Below the pieces are notes generated by a model. The model was given only the letters and a program-made list of their open reading frames with translations, was not told the origin of the DNA and did no database searches. Source: HK1 sp965215295 (GTDB lineage Bacteria; Pseudomonadota; Gammaproteobacteria; HK1). From it: a DNA stretch of 64,000 nucleotides. The DNA lies in NCBI GenBank assembly GCA_965215295.1, contig OZ244045.1, positions 2,046,001 to 2,110,000 on the forward strand. Direction: 5' to 3'. The translations under genes were made by a program, and so were the position numbers. Below, piece by piece: positions 17,181 to 25,781 of this stretch (positions are counted from its first letter, which is position 1; each line of letters opens with the position of its first letter).

Positions 17181-18311
17181 ATGAACTTCTCCCTCGGCGA
17201 GGAGCAGCGGCTCCTGAAGGACAGCGCGGAGCGCTTCGTGCGCGAAACCTGCCCGCTCGACCGGCGCCGGGCGCTGGTCGAGGGCGAGCCCGGTTACAGC
17301 GAGCCGCGCTGGCGGCAGATGGCGGAGCTCGGCTGGCTGGGTGTCGGCCTGCCCGAAGCGTTCGGCGGCACCGGCGGGGGGCCGGTGGAGACGATGGTGC
17401 TGATGGAGGCCTTCGGCGCGGGCCTCGTGCCGGAGCCGTACTTCCCGAGCGTGGTGCTCGGCGGCAACCTCGTGGCGACGGCCGGCTCCGAAGCGCAGAA
17501 GCACGCCCTCCTGCCCTCGCTGGCGGCCGGAGAGCTGAAGCTCGCGTTCGCCTGGGTCGAGGCGCAGAGCGGATACGACCTGTTCGACGTGAGGACCACC
17601 GCCAGGCGCCGGGACGGCGGCCACGTGATCGACGGCGCCAAGGGCGTGGTGCTCGGCGCCGCCACCGCCGACAAGCTCGTCGTCTCGGCGCGCACGGACG
17701 GAGACCCGCGCGACCGCGCGGGCATCGGGCTGTTCCTGGTCGATCGCGGCGCGGACGGGGTCATGCTGCGCGACTACCGCACCGTCGACGGCCTGCGCGC
17801 CGCGGAGGTCGCCTTCGAGCAGGTACGGGTGGGCGCCGAGGCGGTGCTCGGGGACCCGCGGTGCGCCCTGCCGGTGATCGAGGCGGTGGCGCAACGGGCC
17901 ATCGCCGCGCTGTGCGCGGAGGCGGTGGGGGTGATCGACGTCATCGTGAGGAGCACCGCCGAGCACCTCCGGACCCGCCGGCAGTTCGGCCGGCCCATCG
18001 GCGCCTTCCAGGCTCTGCAGCACCAGTTCGCCGACATGCTGATGGCGAGCGAGGAGGTGCGGTCGATGACGTACGTCGCGACCCTCCGGCTCGGCGAGCG
18101 CGACGGGCGGCTACGCGACAAGGCGGTATCGAGCGCCAAGCACCTCGCCGGCAGGCACGGCCGGATGATCGGCCAGCGCGCCGTCCAGCTCCACGGCGCC
18201 ATGGGCATGACCGACGAGCTGGCGGTCGGCCACTACTTCAAGCGCCTGACGATGATCGACGTCATGTTCGGCGACGACGCGTACCACCTGAGGCGCTACG
18301 CCTCCCTTTGA
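17181..18311 (+). CDS. acyl-CoA dehydrogenase, small-type subunit
   Basis: This 376-residue protein is a second, more divergent acyl-CoA dehydrogenase. It begins MNFSLGEEQRLLKDSAERF, carries GLPEAFGGTGGGPVE, and ends with RQFGRPIGAFQALQHQFADM and RAVQLHGAMGMTDELAVGHY. This pattern is usual for the small subunit of pimeloyl-CoA-type dehydrogenases. A GGAGG directly abuts the ATG, which is closer than ideal. A 21-codon frame (17120-17185) fills the gap after the first subunit and ends in an ATGA overlap with this start, which may couple translation. Together with the preceding gene it probably oxidises a dicarboxyl- or branched-chain acyl-CoA; the substrate is unproven. Confidence 0.88.
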   Translation: MNFSLGEEQRLLKDSAERFVRETCPLDRRRALVEGEPGYSEPRWRQMAELGWLGVGLPEAFGGTGGGPVETMVLMEAFGAGLVPEPYFPSVVLGGNLVATAGSEAQKHALLPSLAAGELKLAFAWVEAQSGYDLFDVRTTARRRDGGHVIDGAKGVVLGAATADKLVVSARTDGDPRDRAGIGLFLVDRGADGVMLRDYRTVDGLRAAEVAFEQVRVGAEAVLGDPRCALPVIEAVAQRAIAALCAEAVGVIDVIVRSTAEHLRTRRQFGRPIGAFQALQHQFADMLMASEEVRSMTYVATLRLGERDGRLRDKAVSSAKHLAGRHGRMIGQRAVQLHGAMGMTDELAVGHYFKRLTMIDVMFGDDAYHLRRYASL

Positions 18312-18535
18312 CGACGGCTCGTCGGGGCTGTCCCGGACCGGGTGGGTCCCAGTCGATTCCGACCAGCAGGCAGCCGGTCTCCGTGCGCGAACTGTGGCGG
18401 GTACCGGGCCGGTAACTGGTGAAGTCACCCTCCTTCAGCACGGTGCCGTCGCTCTCGATCAGCTCGCCCTCCAGGATCAGGAACTCCTCCGTGCACTCGT
18501 GGGTGTGGGGAATGCATGGCGAACGACCGGCGCGC
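18312..18535 (-). pseudogene. cupin-domain gene fragment, 5' end missing
   Basis: The minus strand encodes RSPCIPHTHECTEEFLILEG, ELIESDGTVLKEGDFTSYRP and GTRHSSRTETGCLLVGIDW. This is the metal-binding cupin pattern (H-x-H-x(5)-E ... G-D ... G-x-x-H). The frame has no start: an in-frame stop lies just upstream, beyond 18535. The read continues past the conserved part into the end of the acyl-CoA dehydrogenase gene on the other strand. About half of a ChrR/cupin-type protein of ~110 residues remains, so it is most likely a relic. Confidence 0.65.
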
Positions 18536-18564
18536 GGTGCGGCCCGTCACTGCGGGCGCCGCGG

Positions 18565-19776
18565 CTACTGCGCGAGGTCCGCGATCGCGCCGAGCGCGTG
18601 CTCCAGATCCTCGTCGTCGGTGAAGTAGCCGGGGGCGATCCGCACCGCGCCGAGGCGCTCCGTCGTGCCCAGGTCCTCGTGCACCAGGGGGGCGCAGTGC
18701 AGGCCGGCGCGCACGCAGACGTGGTGGTCCGCATCGAGCATCTCGCCGACCCGGGGCGCGGGCAGGCCCTCGACGTTGAACGACAGCGTCGCGACCCGCG
18801 GGCGGTTGCCGCGCGGTCCGTAGACCTCGATCCCGTCCATGGCGTCCAGCGCGCTCCGGATACGGCGGACATGGTCCACCTCCACGGCCTCGATATGGGC
18901 GAGCGCGTACCCGCACGAAGTGGCGTGGTCGGCATCGGGAGCGGCGCCGGGCCGGGCGCGGCCGAGGTCCGCGAACCATTTCTGCGCGGCGTTCAGCCCC
19001 GCGATGCCCGGGATCGAGCCGGTGCCCGCCTCCAGGCGATGCGGATAGTCGTCGGGCTGGAACTTCGAGATCGAATCGACGCCGGTACCGCCGACCCGGA
19101 CATGGCGGATCTCCACTCCCTCGGCGACGATCATCCCCCCGATCCCCATCGGCCCGAGCAGGCCCTTGTGGCCGGTGAAGCACAGGACGTCGATCCCGAG
19201 CCCGTCCATGTCGATGGGGAGCACGCCAGCGCTCTGGGCGGTATCGACGACGAAGAGCGCTCCGCTCTCGCGGGCGACCGCCCCGATCGCGGCCAGATCC
19301 TGCACCGATCCGAGCACGTTCGAACCGTGGTTGACGACCACCATCCGGGTGCGCGGACGGAGCGCTGCGCGGATCGCGTCGGGGTCCACGTAGCCTTCGG
19401 CGTCACTCCCGACTCGCGTGACCCGCACTCCGCAGTCGCGCTCCAGGTGGTAGAGCGGGCGCAGCACGGAGTTGTGCTCGACCCGCGTGGTGACGACGTG
19501 GTCGCCCTCGCCGACGAGGCCGAACAGGGCGATGTTCAGCGCATCGGTGACGTTCTGGGTAAACACCACCCGGTTCGGGTCGCCGCGGAAGCCGAAGAAC
19601 TGCGCGAGCAGGCGCCGGGTCTCGAAGATCATCTGCTCCGCCTCGATCGCGAGGGAATGCCCGGACCGCCCCGGGTTGACCCCGTGGCTGCGGAAGAAGG
19701 CGTCCATGAACCGGTACACCGGCTCGGGTTTCGGCCACGTCGTCGAGGCGTTGTCGAAGTAGTAGTGGTCCTTCAT
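18565..19776 (-). CDS. cysteine-desulfurase-like class V aminotransferase
   Basis: This is a 403-residue PLP enzyme of aminotransferase class V. The start region YYFDNASTTWPKPEPVYR, the PLP lysine in CFTGHKGLLGPMGIGG and the cysteine loop VCVRAGLHCAPLVHEDLG are diagnostic of the cysteine desulfurase/selenocysteine lyase subfamily found outside the isc and suf operons. It would remove sulfur from cysteine as an enzyme persulfide. The ATG at 19776 fits the family start; an ATG 60 bases upstream would add an unconserved leader. It follows the glutamate-synthase-like operon on the same strand after a 64-bp gap and may be its last gene, perhaps supporting Fe-S cluster maturation of those enzymes. 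That role is inference. Confidence 0.85.
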   Translation of the reverse strand: MKDHYYFDNASTTWPKPEPVYRFMDAFFRSHGVNPGRSGHSLAIEAEQMIFETRRLLAQFFGFRGDPNRVVFTQNVTDALNIALFGLVGEGDHVVTTRVEHNSVLRPLYHLERDCGVRVTRVGSDAEGYVDPDAIRAALRPRTRMVVVNHGSNVLGSVQDLAAIGAVARESGALFVVDTAQSAGVLPIDMDGLGIDVLCFTGHKGLLGPMGIGGMIVAEGVEIRHVRVGGTGVDSISKFQPDDYPHRLEAGTGSIPGIAGLNAAQKWFADLGRARPGAAPDADHATSCGYALAHIEAVEVDHVRRIRSALDAMDGIEVYGPRGNRPRVATLSFNVEGLPAPRVGEMLDADHHVCVRAGLHCAPLVHEDLGTTERLGAVRIAPGYFTDDEDLEHALGAIADLAQ

Positions 19777-19840
19777 GGTGGGGTCCCCGCTGGAGTCCTG
19801 ATCCGTACCCTCGGCATGTGTCCGGGCGCCGGACACCTCT

Positions 19841-20471
19841 TCACCGCCCGTCGCACCGGACGGTCCGCTCGCTCCCGGCCGCTTGCGCGGCCCGCGCCCC
19901 GGCGAGCGGGATGCCGGTGGCGGCGGCGGTGGCCCGGGTCACCGACCGCAGGTCCTCCGGCTCGATGTTGTGCAGGCGGGTCTTGCCCGCGCAACGCGCC
20001 ATCATCGACGCCTCCCCGGCATTGGCCCGGAGGATGTTGACGACCGCGTCCACCCGCTCCTCGGCGCCGCGGTCCGGGGTGAAGCGCATGTCCGCGGCGG
20101 TGATCTCGCCGCCGAGCGCGAGCGCCACCGCCACCCCGTAGCCCACCGCGTTCGCCCCGAGCCCGACGAGCTTGGCCGCGTCGGTGCCCGAGCGGACGCC
20201 GCCGAACCAGGCGATGTCGATCGTCTCCTCCTTCTTCAGGCGCCGCAGGATCGCGATGGTGTCGCGCAGGAGGGCCAGGTCCGGAGCGCCGCCGAGCTCC
20301 GGCCATCCGCGTCCGAGGCGGCCGGTGCCGTCGAGCACGAGCAGATCGAAGTCGTGCTCCAGCGCGCCGGCGATCGCCTCGTCGAGACCGCGGCGTGAGG
20401 CGAGGAGGAGCCCGAGGAGCTGTTCGGGACGCGCCCGCGGGGCCGGCCCGGGCGCCGGAGCCCGCCCCCCC
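19841..20471 (-). pseudogene. C-terminal part of the GltD-FMN fusion, out of frame
   Basis: This stretch continues the FMN-binding glutamate-synthase-like domain begun in the previous frame: RPEQLLGLLLASRRGLDEA, FDLLVLDGTGRLGRGWPEL, TIDIAWFGGVRSGTDAAKLV and ANAVGYGVAVALALGGEI. It has no start of its own except internal GTGs (for example at 20338). It joins the upstream frame if one C is added to the C7 run at 20465-20471. No 3Fe-4S cysteine cluster is present, unlike in the intact synthase at 22416-24374. Either the gene is truly frameshifted, or the run was miscounted during sequencing. Confidence 0.75.
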
Positions 20472-22410
20472 GGTACACGACTCCGGCCGCATCGGGGCTC
20501 GGAGCGTCATGGCCGGGCTCGCAGATCTGGAGCCAGGGGGCGCGAGGCCCCAGGGGCCGCACTCCCAGGCAGGCGCCGCCGGCCGCCGCAGCGCCGCCGT
20601 CGACCGCCTCCCGGATCTCCTCGTGCGCCTCGTCGAAACCCGCCACGAAGAAGGGAACGCCGAGGTCGAGGCGCCCGCCCAGCGTCCAGGTGATCCGGCA
20701 GGCCTCGCGGTAGGGGTCGATGACCAGCCGGGACAGGTTCGCGGGGAGGAAGACGAGGTCGTCGAAACTGGCGGGGCGTTCCTCGGGGAACGGGTTCTCG
20801 CGCAGGCGCAGGCGCCGGTGGAGCATCGCCGCGAGCTTGGCCCCGTCCCGCGGGTGGGTCCTGGCCATCGAGAAGATGTCCTCGCGGTGCAGCACCGAGT
20901 AGTCCGCGGAGCCGGTCTCCGCGTCGCAGCGGTAGCAGCGCGCGGCTTCGGCCCGGGCCGTGTCCGCGTCGTAGGTCAGCTCGATCTCGGGGAACTCGGC
21001 GGGCCGCTCGCCCAGGCCCCGGAACACCGGCTCCTGGACGGGGAACCTCTCCCACATGAGGTCCTGGGCGACGGGTATGCGGCGGGTGCGGTAGGGGGTG
21101 CGGTAGGGCAGAGGGTCGTCCCTGCCTTCGAGGAAGTGCCGCACGTAGTAGGCGGCGCGCTGGCCGTGGTGCATCGCCATCACGATGGTGGAGCCGCCGA
21201 AAGCCCCGTCGCCGGCCGCGAACACCTTCGGGTCCGCGGTGCGCATCGAGTCCCACTCGGTGCGCACCCGGTCCGGCGCCATCATGCCCGCCCGCTCGAG
21301 CGCCTCGCAGGTCCCGCGCTGGCCGACCGCGGCGATCACCGTCCCGCAGAGGATCTCGTGCTCGCTGCCGTCGATCGCCACCGGGCGCCGGCGCCCGTCC
21401 TCGTCCGGCTCGCCGGGCGCGGTCTTCACGCACTTGAGCGCGAGCCCGTTTCCGCGCGGAACCACCGCCACCTGCCGGGTGTGGTAGACGAACTCCACGT
21501 CTTCCTTGATCGCGTGGTGCAGCTCGATCCGGCGGGCCGGGATCTCGTCGGGGCCGCGGCGGTAGACCACCTTGACGTGCTTGCAGCCGGGCAGGCGTTT
21601 CGCGACCCGGCAGGCGTCCATCGCGACATCGCCACCGCCGATCACCACCACCGTCTCCGGCATCTCCGGGCGTTCGCCCGCGTTCACCCGGCGCAGGAAG
21701 CCCACCCCGTCGACGACCCGCTCGTCGTCCTCTCCGGGGATCCCCATCGGCTTGCCCCACCAGGCGCCGATGGTGAGCAGGACCGCGTCGTGGCGCGCCT
21801 TGAGCTCGTCGAGGCCCACGTCCCGGCCGAGCGCGGTGCCGAGGTGGACTTCGAGCCCGGGACAGCGCTGCATCAGCCGGTCGACGTCCTCGTCGATGAC
21901 GCCGGGCGGCAGCCGGAAGGCCGGGATCCCCCAAGTCATCATGCCTCCGAGGCGGTCCGTCATCTCGTAGACGTGCACCGCGTAGCCGGCGACGCACAGA
22001 TCGTGCGCGGCCACGAGGCCCGCCGGCCCGGAGCCCACGATGCCGACGCTCCGCCCCCGGGTCACCGGCGCCGGGCGCGGGCGCCAGGTCGCCCCGAGCT
22101 TGTCCATGACGAAGCGCTTGAGGTTGCGGATCTGCACCGCGCCGTCGCTGTCGGTGCGCCGGCAGGCGGGCTCGCAGGGGGCGTCGCACACCCGGCCGCA
22201 GATGGAGCTGAAGGGGTTGGTGGCGGTGATCGCCTCGAAGGCGCCCTCGTAGTCCTCCTCCCAGATGCGGGCGATGTACGAGGGCGCGTCCGTACCGATG
22301 GGGCAGGCGACCTGGCACGGCGCGGGCACGTAGTGGACGTCGGGGGTATGGTCTTCGTACTCCGGCGGCGCGTCGGGCACGAGGATGCGGTGGATGTCGT
22401 AGACCGCCAC
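20236..22410 (-). CDS. GltD-like NAD(P)H:glutamate synthase small subunit fused to an FMN synthase domain (frameshifted)
   Basis: Read from the GTG at 22410, residues ~1-520 are a glutamate synthase small-subunit-like flavoprotein. There is an N-terminal Fe-S cysteine region (PAPCQVACPIGTDAPSYIA, ICGRVCDAPCEPACRR), the FAD motif GIVGSGPAGLVAAHDL, a nucleotide motif VVVIGGGDVAMDACRVA and FAAGDGAFGGSTIVMAMHHG. From ~540 on it enters a second FMN-domain module (FDDLVFLPANLSRLVIDPYR). This frame leaves homology at 20465-20471 and ends in junk at 20236; the true continuation is at 19841-20471. It starts 5 bp after the fused synthase stop. Expected role: pass NAD(P)H electrons to the synthase. The intact protein would be about 856 residues. 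Confidence 0.8.
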   Translation of the reverse strand: MAVYDIHRILVPDAPPEYEDHTPDVHYVPAPCQVACPIGTDAPSYIARIWEEDYEGAFEAITATNPFSSICGRVCDAPCEPACRRTDSDGAVQIRNLKRFVMDKLGATWRPRPAPVTRGRSVGIVGSGPAGLVAAHDLCVAGYAVHVYEMTDRLGGMMTWGIPAFRLPPGVIDEDVDRLMQRCPGLEVHLGTALGRDVGLDELKARHDAVLLTIGAWWGKPMGIPGEDDERVVDGVGFLRRVNAGERPEMPETVVVIGGGDVAMDACRVAKRLPGCKHVKVVYRRGPDEIPARRIELHHAIKEDVEFVYHTRQVAVVPRGNGLALKCVKTAPGEPDEDGRRRPVAIDGSEHEILCGTVIAAVGQRGTCEALERAGMMAPDRVRTEWDSMRTADPKVFAAGDGAFGGSTIVMAMHHGQRAAYYVRHFLEGRDDPLPYRTPYRTRRIPVAQDLMWERFPVQEPVFRGLGERPAEFPEIELTYDADTARAEAARCYRCDAETGSADYSVLHREDIFSMARTHPRDGAKLAAMLHRRLRLRENPFPEERPASFDDLVFLPANLSRLVIDPYREACRITWTLGGRLDLGVPFFVAGFDEAHEEIREAVDGGAAAAGGACLGVRPLGPRAPWLQICEPGHDAPSPDAAGVVYRGGGLRRPGRPRGRVPNSSSGSSSPHAAVSTRRSPARWSTTSICSCSTAPAASDADGRSSAALRTWPSCATPSRSCGA

Positions 22411-22415
22411 CGCCG

Positions 22416-24374
22416 TCAGCCCACCTGCACCCGCAGCTCCGGGGTCTTCGCCCGGCGGGCCGGCTCGAAGGGCAGGCCCGTGATCTCGGCCGCCTCCGGG
22501 GTGAGCGCCACCAGGTCGTCCCGGCCGAGGGCGCGGAAATCGTCATGCCCGAGGGCGTGGACGAGCGCCGCGATCTGCCAGCGCACTCCCTCGAGGAAGC
22601 GGTGGATGTTGTGCGATTCGAGCTCCGGGTCGTAGCGCTTCTCGTGCTCCGGGTCCTGGGTCGCGATGCCGGTCACGCACTGCCCCGCGTGGCACTGCAT
22701 GCAGGCGATGCACCCGCCCGCGATGATGGTCGAGGTGCCGAAGGCGACCGCGTCCGCTCCGAGGCACAGCGCCTTCACCGCGTCGACGCCGTCCCGGATC
22801 CCGCCCATCAGCACGATCTCGATGTCCTGCCGGCGCCCGATCTCCTCCAGGGCGTCGATCGCTTCGATGATGGCGGACAGGGTCGGGATTCCGACGTAGT
22901 CGATGACTTCGGCGCTGCCCGCGCCGGTCGAGCCCTGCATGCCGTCGAGCTCGATGAAGTCGAAGCCGTCCTTGACCGCGATCTTGACGTCGTCGCCGAC
23001 TCGGCCCGCCCCGAGCTTGACGCTGACCGGCAGGCGGTACCCGGTCGCCTCGCGCATCTCCTCCACCTTGATGAGGAGGTCGTCGCCGCCGAGGATGTCG
23101 GGGTGGCGCGACGGGGAGCGGAGATCGATGCCGGAGGGGATGCCGCGGATGCGGGCGAGTTCGGGCGTGACCTTCTTCGCCATGAGCTGGCCGCCGAGGC
23201 CGGGCTTCGCGCCCTGGGAGATGTAGATCTCGAGACCGTCGGCGCGGTTCATGTCGTGGATGTTCCAGCCGAGCCGCCCGCCGAGCATCTGGAAGACGAG
23301 CTGGCTCGCCGCACCCCGCTGCGCGTCGCTCATGCCGCCCTCCCCGGTGTTCTCGGCGATGCCGGCGAGGGTCGAGGCGAGGCCGATCGCGCGCTTGGTC
23401 GATGCGCTGAGGGCCCCGTAGCTCATCGGGGCGATCATCACCGGCATGGAGAGCCTGAGGGGGTTGGCGCCGTTCAGGCCGCCGATCCAGGTCTCGAGCG
23501 CGACCTTCGACACCACGTCCTTGTCCTTGCCGGCATGGGAGACGTCACGCCGGAACGCGAGGTCGGCAAGGTGCGGCAGGGGACGCGCTCCACCGTAGCC
23601 GCGGATGCGATAGCGCCCGATCTGCGACTTGATGTGGATGTCTTCCTGGATCTTCGGGTTCCAGTACTCCGAGGCTCCGGAGAAGGTGAAGAAGGGGATG
23701 CTGCGCATCTGCCGTTCGCTCGTCGCGTAGCGCAGCTTCTTCCCGGCGTTGGCGATCTTCGTGAACGTGCCCTTGAAGGGTAGCGCGTAGCGGTCGAGGA
23801 AGGCCCGGAGGTCGTCGTCCTCGCCGTCGTCGAGATCGACGAGCTCGGCGTCGGAGCCGAGGCCCTGCACCCTGCCGCCGACGAAGATGTGCCCGCCGGT
23901 CATGTCCTCGCCGACCTTCTCGCCGGAATCGCCGAGGATGATGATCCGCCCGCCGTACATCATGTACCCGGCCATGAAGTTCGCGTTGCCCGCGCAGGCG
24001 AGGGTGCCGGCCTTCATCACCTGCCCCGCCCGCGAACCCATGTTGCCGTGGATGACGATCTCGGCCCCGCGGATCGCGACGCCCGGGATCGCCCCCGCGT
24101 TGCCGCGCACCACCACCCGGCCGGTGTACATGTTGTCCCCGACGCCCCAGCCGACGTTGTTGTCGACCTCGAAGCTCGCGGCGTCGGTGAGCCCGGCGCA
24201 GAAATACCCGGCCGAGCCGCGGATGCGCACGTTGATCGGGTGCACCAGCCCCACGCCGAGGTGGTGGCGGGCGTCCGGATTGACCAGCTCGACGTCGGTA
24301 CCGCCGGCGCCGTACTCGCGGATGAGTTCGTTGGCGTCGCGGACCGCGGTGCGCGCTAGATCGATCGTGACCAT
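22416..24374 (-). CDS. fused GXGXG-domain and FMN glutamate-synthase-like protein (MgsB-MgsC/GlxC-GlxD type)
   Basis: This is a 652-residue fusion. Residues ~1-235 are the right-handed beta-helix GXGXG domain (GNAGAIPGVAIRGAEIVIHG, GGRIIILGDSGEKVGEDMTG). Residues ~240-652 are the FMN/Fe-S synthase domain with IGLASTLAGIAENTGEGGMS, GAKPGLGGQLMAKKV, SVKLGAGRVGDDVKIAVKDG and the 3Fe-4S cysteines in GGCIACMQCHAGQCVTGIAT. In methylotrophs these two parts are usually separate subunits (MgsB and MgsC of N-methylglutamate synthase, or GlxC/GlxD). With the amidotransferase upstream, the operon should make glutamate or N-methylglutamate from glutamine or methylamine. Its start overlaps the amidotransferase stop by 19 bp. 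Confidence 0.88.
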   Translation of the reverse strand: MVTIDLARTAVRDANELIREYGAGGTDVELVNPDARHHLGVGLVHPINVRIRGSAGYFCAGLTDAASFEVDNNVGWGVGDNMYTGRVVVRGNAGAIPGVAIRGAEIVIHGNMGSRAGQVMKAGTLACAGNANFMAGYMMYGGRIIILGDSGEKVGEDMTGGHIFVGGRVQGLGSDAELVDLDDGEDDDLRAFLDRYALPFKGTFTKIANAGKKLRYATSERQMRSIPFFTFSGASEYWNPKIQEDIHIKSQIGRYRIRGYGGARPLPHLADLAFRRDVSHAGKDKDVVSKVALETWIGGLNGANPLRLSMPVMIAPMSYGALSASTKRAIGLASTLAGIAENTGEGGMSDAQRGAASQLVFQMLGGRLGWNIHDMNRADGLEIYISQGAKPGLGGQLMAKKVTPELARIRGIPSGIDLRSPSRHPDILGGDDLLIKVEEMREATGYRLPVSVKLGAGRVGDDVKIAVKDGFDFIELDGMQGSTGAGSAEVIDYVGIPTLSAIIEAIDALEEIGRRQDIEIVLMGGIRDGVDAVKALCLGADAVAFGTSTIIAGGCIACMQCHAGQCVTGIATQDPEHEKRYDPELESHNIHRFLEGVRWQIAALVHALGHDDFRALGRDDLVALTPEAAEITGLPFEPARRAKTPELRVQVG

Positions 24375-25267
24375 GTGGCGCAGGTGCCCGGCGGCGGCTC
24401 CCGGGTGTCCAGGGCCTGTCCGGGGAAGAGGCGGTTGAGCGACACCTCTTCGGAAGCGACCGCAACCAGGTCGTCGGTCTCGTACATGATCATCGGCTTC
24501 ACCGCGAGGCGGTCCTTGGCGTAGCCGATCTCGTCCCGGGTGGAGACGAGGAACGAGAAGGTGCCGTCGAGGTCGTCGATCGAGGTCGCGAGCGCATCCT
24601 TCAGGGCGACTCCCCGGGACAGCTTGTCGGCGAGGTAGACCGCGATCAGCTCGCTGTCGTTGTCGGTGGTGAATTCGTAGCCGCGCTGCTCCAGGCGCCG
24701 GCGCATCTTCCAGTAGTTGGTGATCTGTCCGTTGTGCACGATCGCGACATCGGCGAAGCCGGTGGCCCAGAAGGGATGGGCCGCCTCCGGCCTGACCGCG
24801 GACTCGGTGGCGAGACGGACGTGGCCGAGCCCGTGGGTGCCGTGGAACGCGCTGACGCCGTAGCGCGCGTCCACGTCGTGGGCGCTGCCCACATCCTTGA
24901 CGATCTCGAGGCTCGATCCGATCGAGATCACCCTGGCGGCGTGCTCGACGTCCCGGGCGAGCCCGCGGATGTCGCCGTCGAAGGCGGCCCGGACCCGGTA
25001 GTTGCCGCCCACCCGCTCTTCGTCGGCGACCCGGGCGCCGTGCCTGGCGAGCACGTCCTCGATGCGCGCGACGGACCGGTCCGCCTCCTCTCCCTCGCCG
25101 ACGAGGAAGCGCAACCGCAGCCGGCCTTCACGGGCGTCACCGTAGAGGGCGAAGCCGGTCGAATCGGGGCCCCGGTGCTGGCAGCCGTCGAGCATGTCGA
25201 TGAGCGCGCGACCGGCCGGATTGGCGCCACCGCCGTTCTTGAACATGATCCCCGCGATTCCGCACAT
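24356..25267 (-). CDS. class II glutamine amidotransferase (MgsA/GlxB/PurF-like)
   Basis: This is a 303-residue N-terminal-nucleophile amidotransferase. The ATG at 25267 was chosen so that the catalytic cysteine is residue 2 (M-CGIAGIMF), as the class requires; an upstream start would bury it. Other family marks are CQHRGPDSTGFALYG, NGQITNYWKMRRRLEQRGY and TDNDSELIAVYLADKLS. It would release ammonia from glutamine and feed it to the fused synthase just downstream, the arrangement of MgsABC and GlxBCD. A gggagggggg tract sits ahead of the start and may serve as the ribosome site. It is the first gene of the leftward operon. Confidence 0.88.
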   Translation of the reverse strand: MCGIAGIMFKNGGGANPAGRALIDMLDGCQHRGPDSTGFALYGDAREGRLRLRFLVGEGEEADRSVARIEDVLARHGARVADEERVGGNYRVRAAFDGDIRGLARDVEHAARVISIGSSLEIVKDVGSAHDVDARYGVSAFHGTHGLGHVRLATESAVRPEAAHPFWATGFADVAIVHNGQITNYWKMRRRLEQRGYEFTTDNDSELIAVYLADKLSRGVALKDALATSIDDLDGTFSFLVSTRDEIGYAKDRLAVKPMIMYETDDLVAVASEEVSLNRLFPGQALDTREPPPGTCATWSRSI

Positions 25268-25557
25268 GAGCCGTCCCCCCTCCCGGGCGCGTCCAGGGAC
25301 GCGCAATCATAATCGCAAGCGCCACCGCGCCGCGACCGCTCCGGCCGGCGCCGGATCGGCGGGTCGGCGCGGCGCCGACCGGCGCCGAGCGTTCAGGTCG
25401 CTTCCAGGGCGACAAGGGACTCGCCGGGGGTTCGACAGGCGTGGGATGCGTGGGGTCGGCGGCGGTTTCGGTACGAGATCGATCAGGGTCCGTCCGGCCC
25501 GCAACTGGTGGAGCCAGTGGTCGGGAAGCTCGCGTTCCGGGGTGCGGCCGAGCGCGT
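25268..25557. other. intergenic region, no gene recognised
   Basis: The promoter of the leftward glutamate-synthase operon should lie near its start at 25267; the locally AT-richer aatcataatcgcaa at 25305-25318 is a candidate -10 area. An unrecognised minus-strand frame (about 25307-25573, starting MVFRVDALGRTPEREL) crosses the region but has no family resemblance I can name. Confidence 0.4.
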
Positions 25558-25781
25558 CGACGCGGAACACCATCCTCGCACGCTCAGAAACGGAGGTTGC
25601 CTCTCAGCCGGATGCCGTGCTCGGGCGCTACGCCAGAGTTCTCGTGACGCTCGGCTTCGAGACTCATCGACGCGGAACGCCATCGTCGCGCGCTCAGAAA
25701 CGGAGGTTGCCCGTCAGCCGGATGCTGTGCTCGGATGCCGCGCCGGCGCTCTCGTAACGTTCCGCTTCCAGACTCATCGAC
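25558..25781. repeat. tandem ~114-bp duplication of the autotransporter 3' end
   Basis: Two adjacent copies (about 25558-25671 and 25672-25781) share acgctcagaaacggaggttg, and both encode on the minus strand the same barrel terminus: MSLEAER, then HGIRLRGNLRF or HSIRLTGNLRF. The right copy is the real end of the 3,231-residue gene; the left copy is an orphan duplicate past its stop codon. The copies differ at many positions, so the duplication is not very recent, or it comes from a paralogue. Confidence 0.85.
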
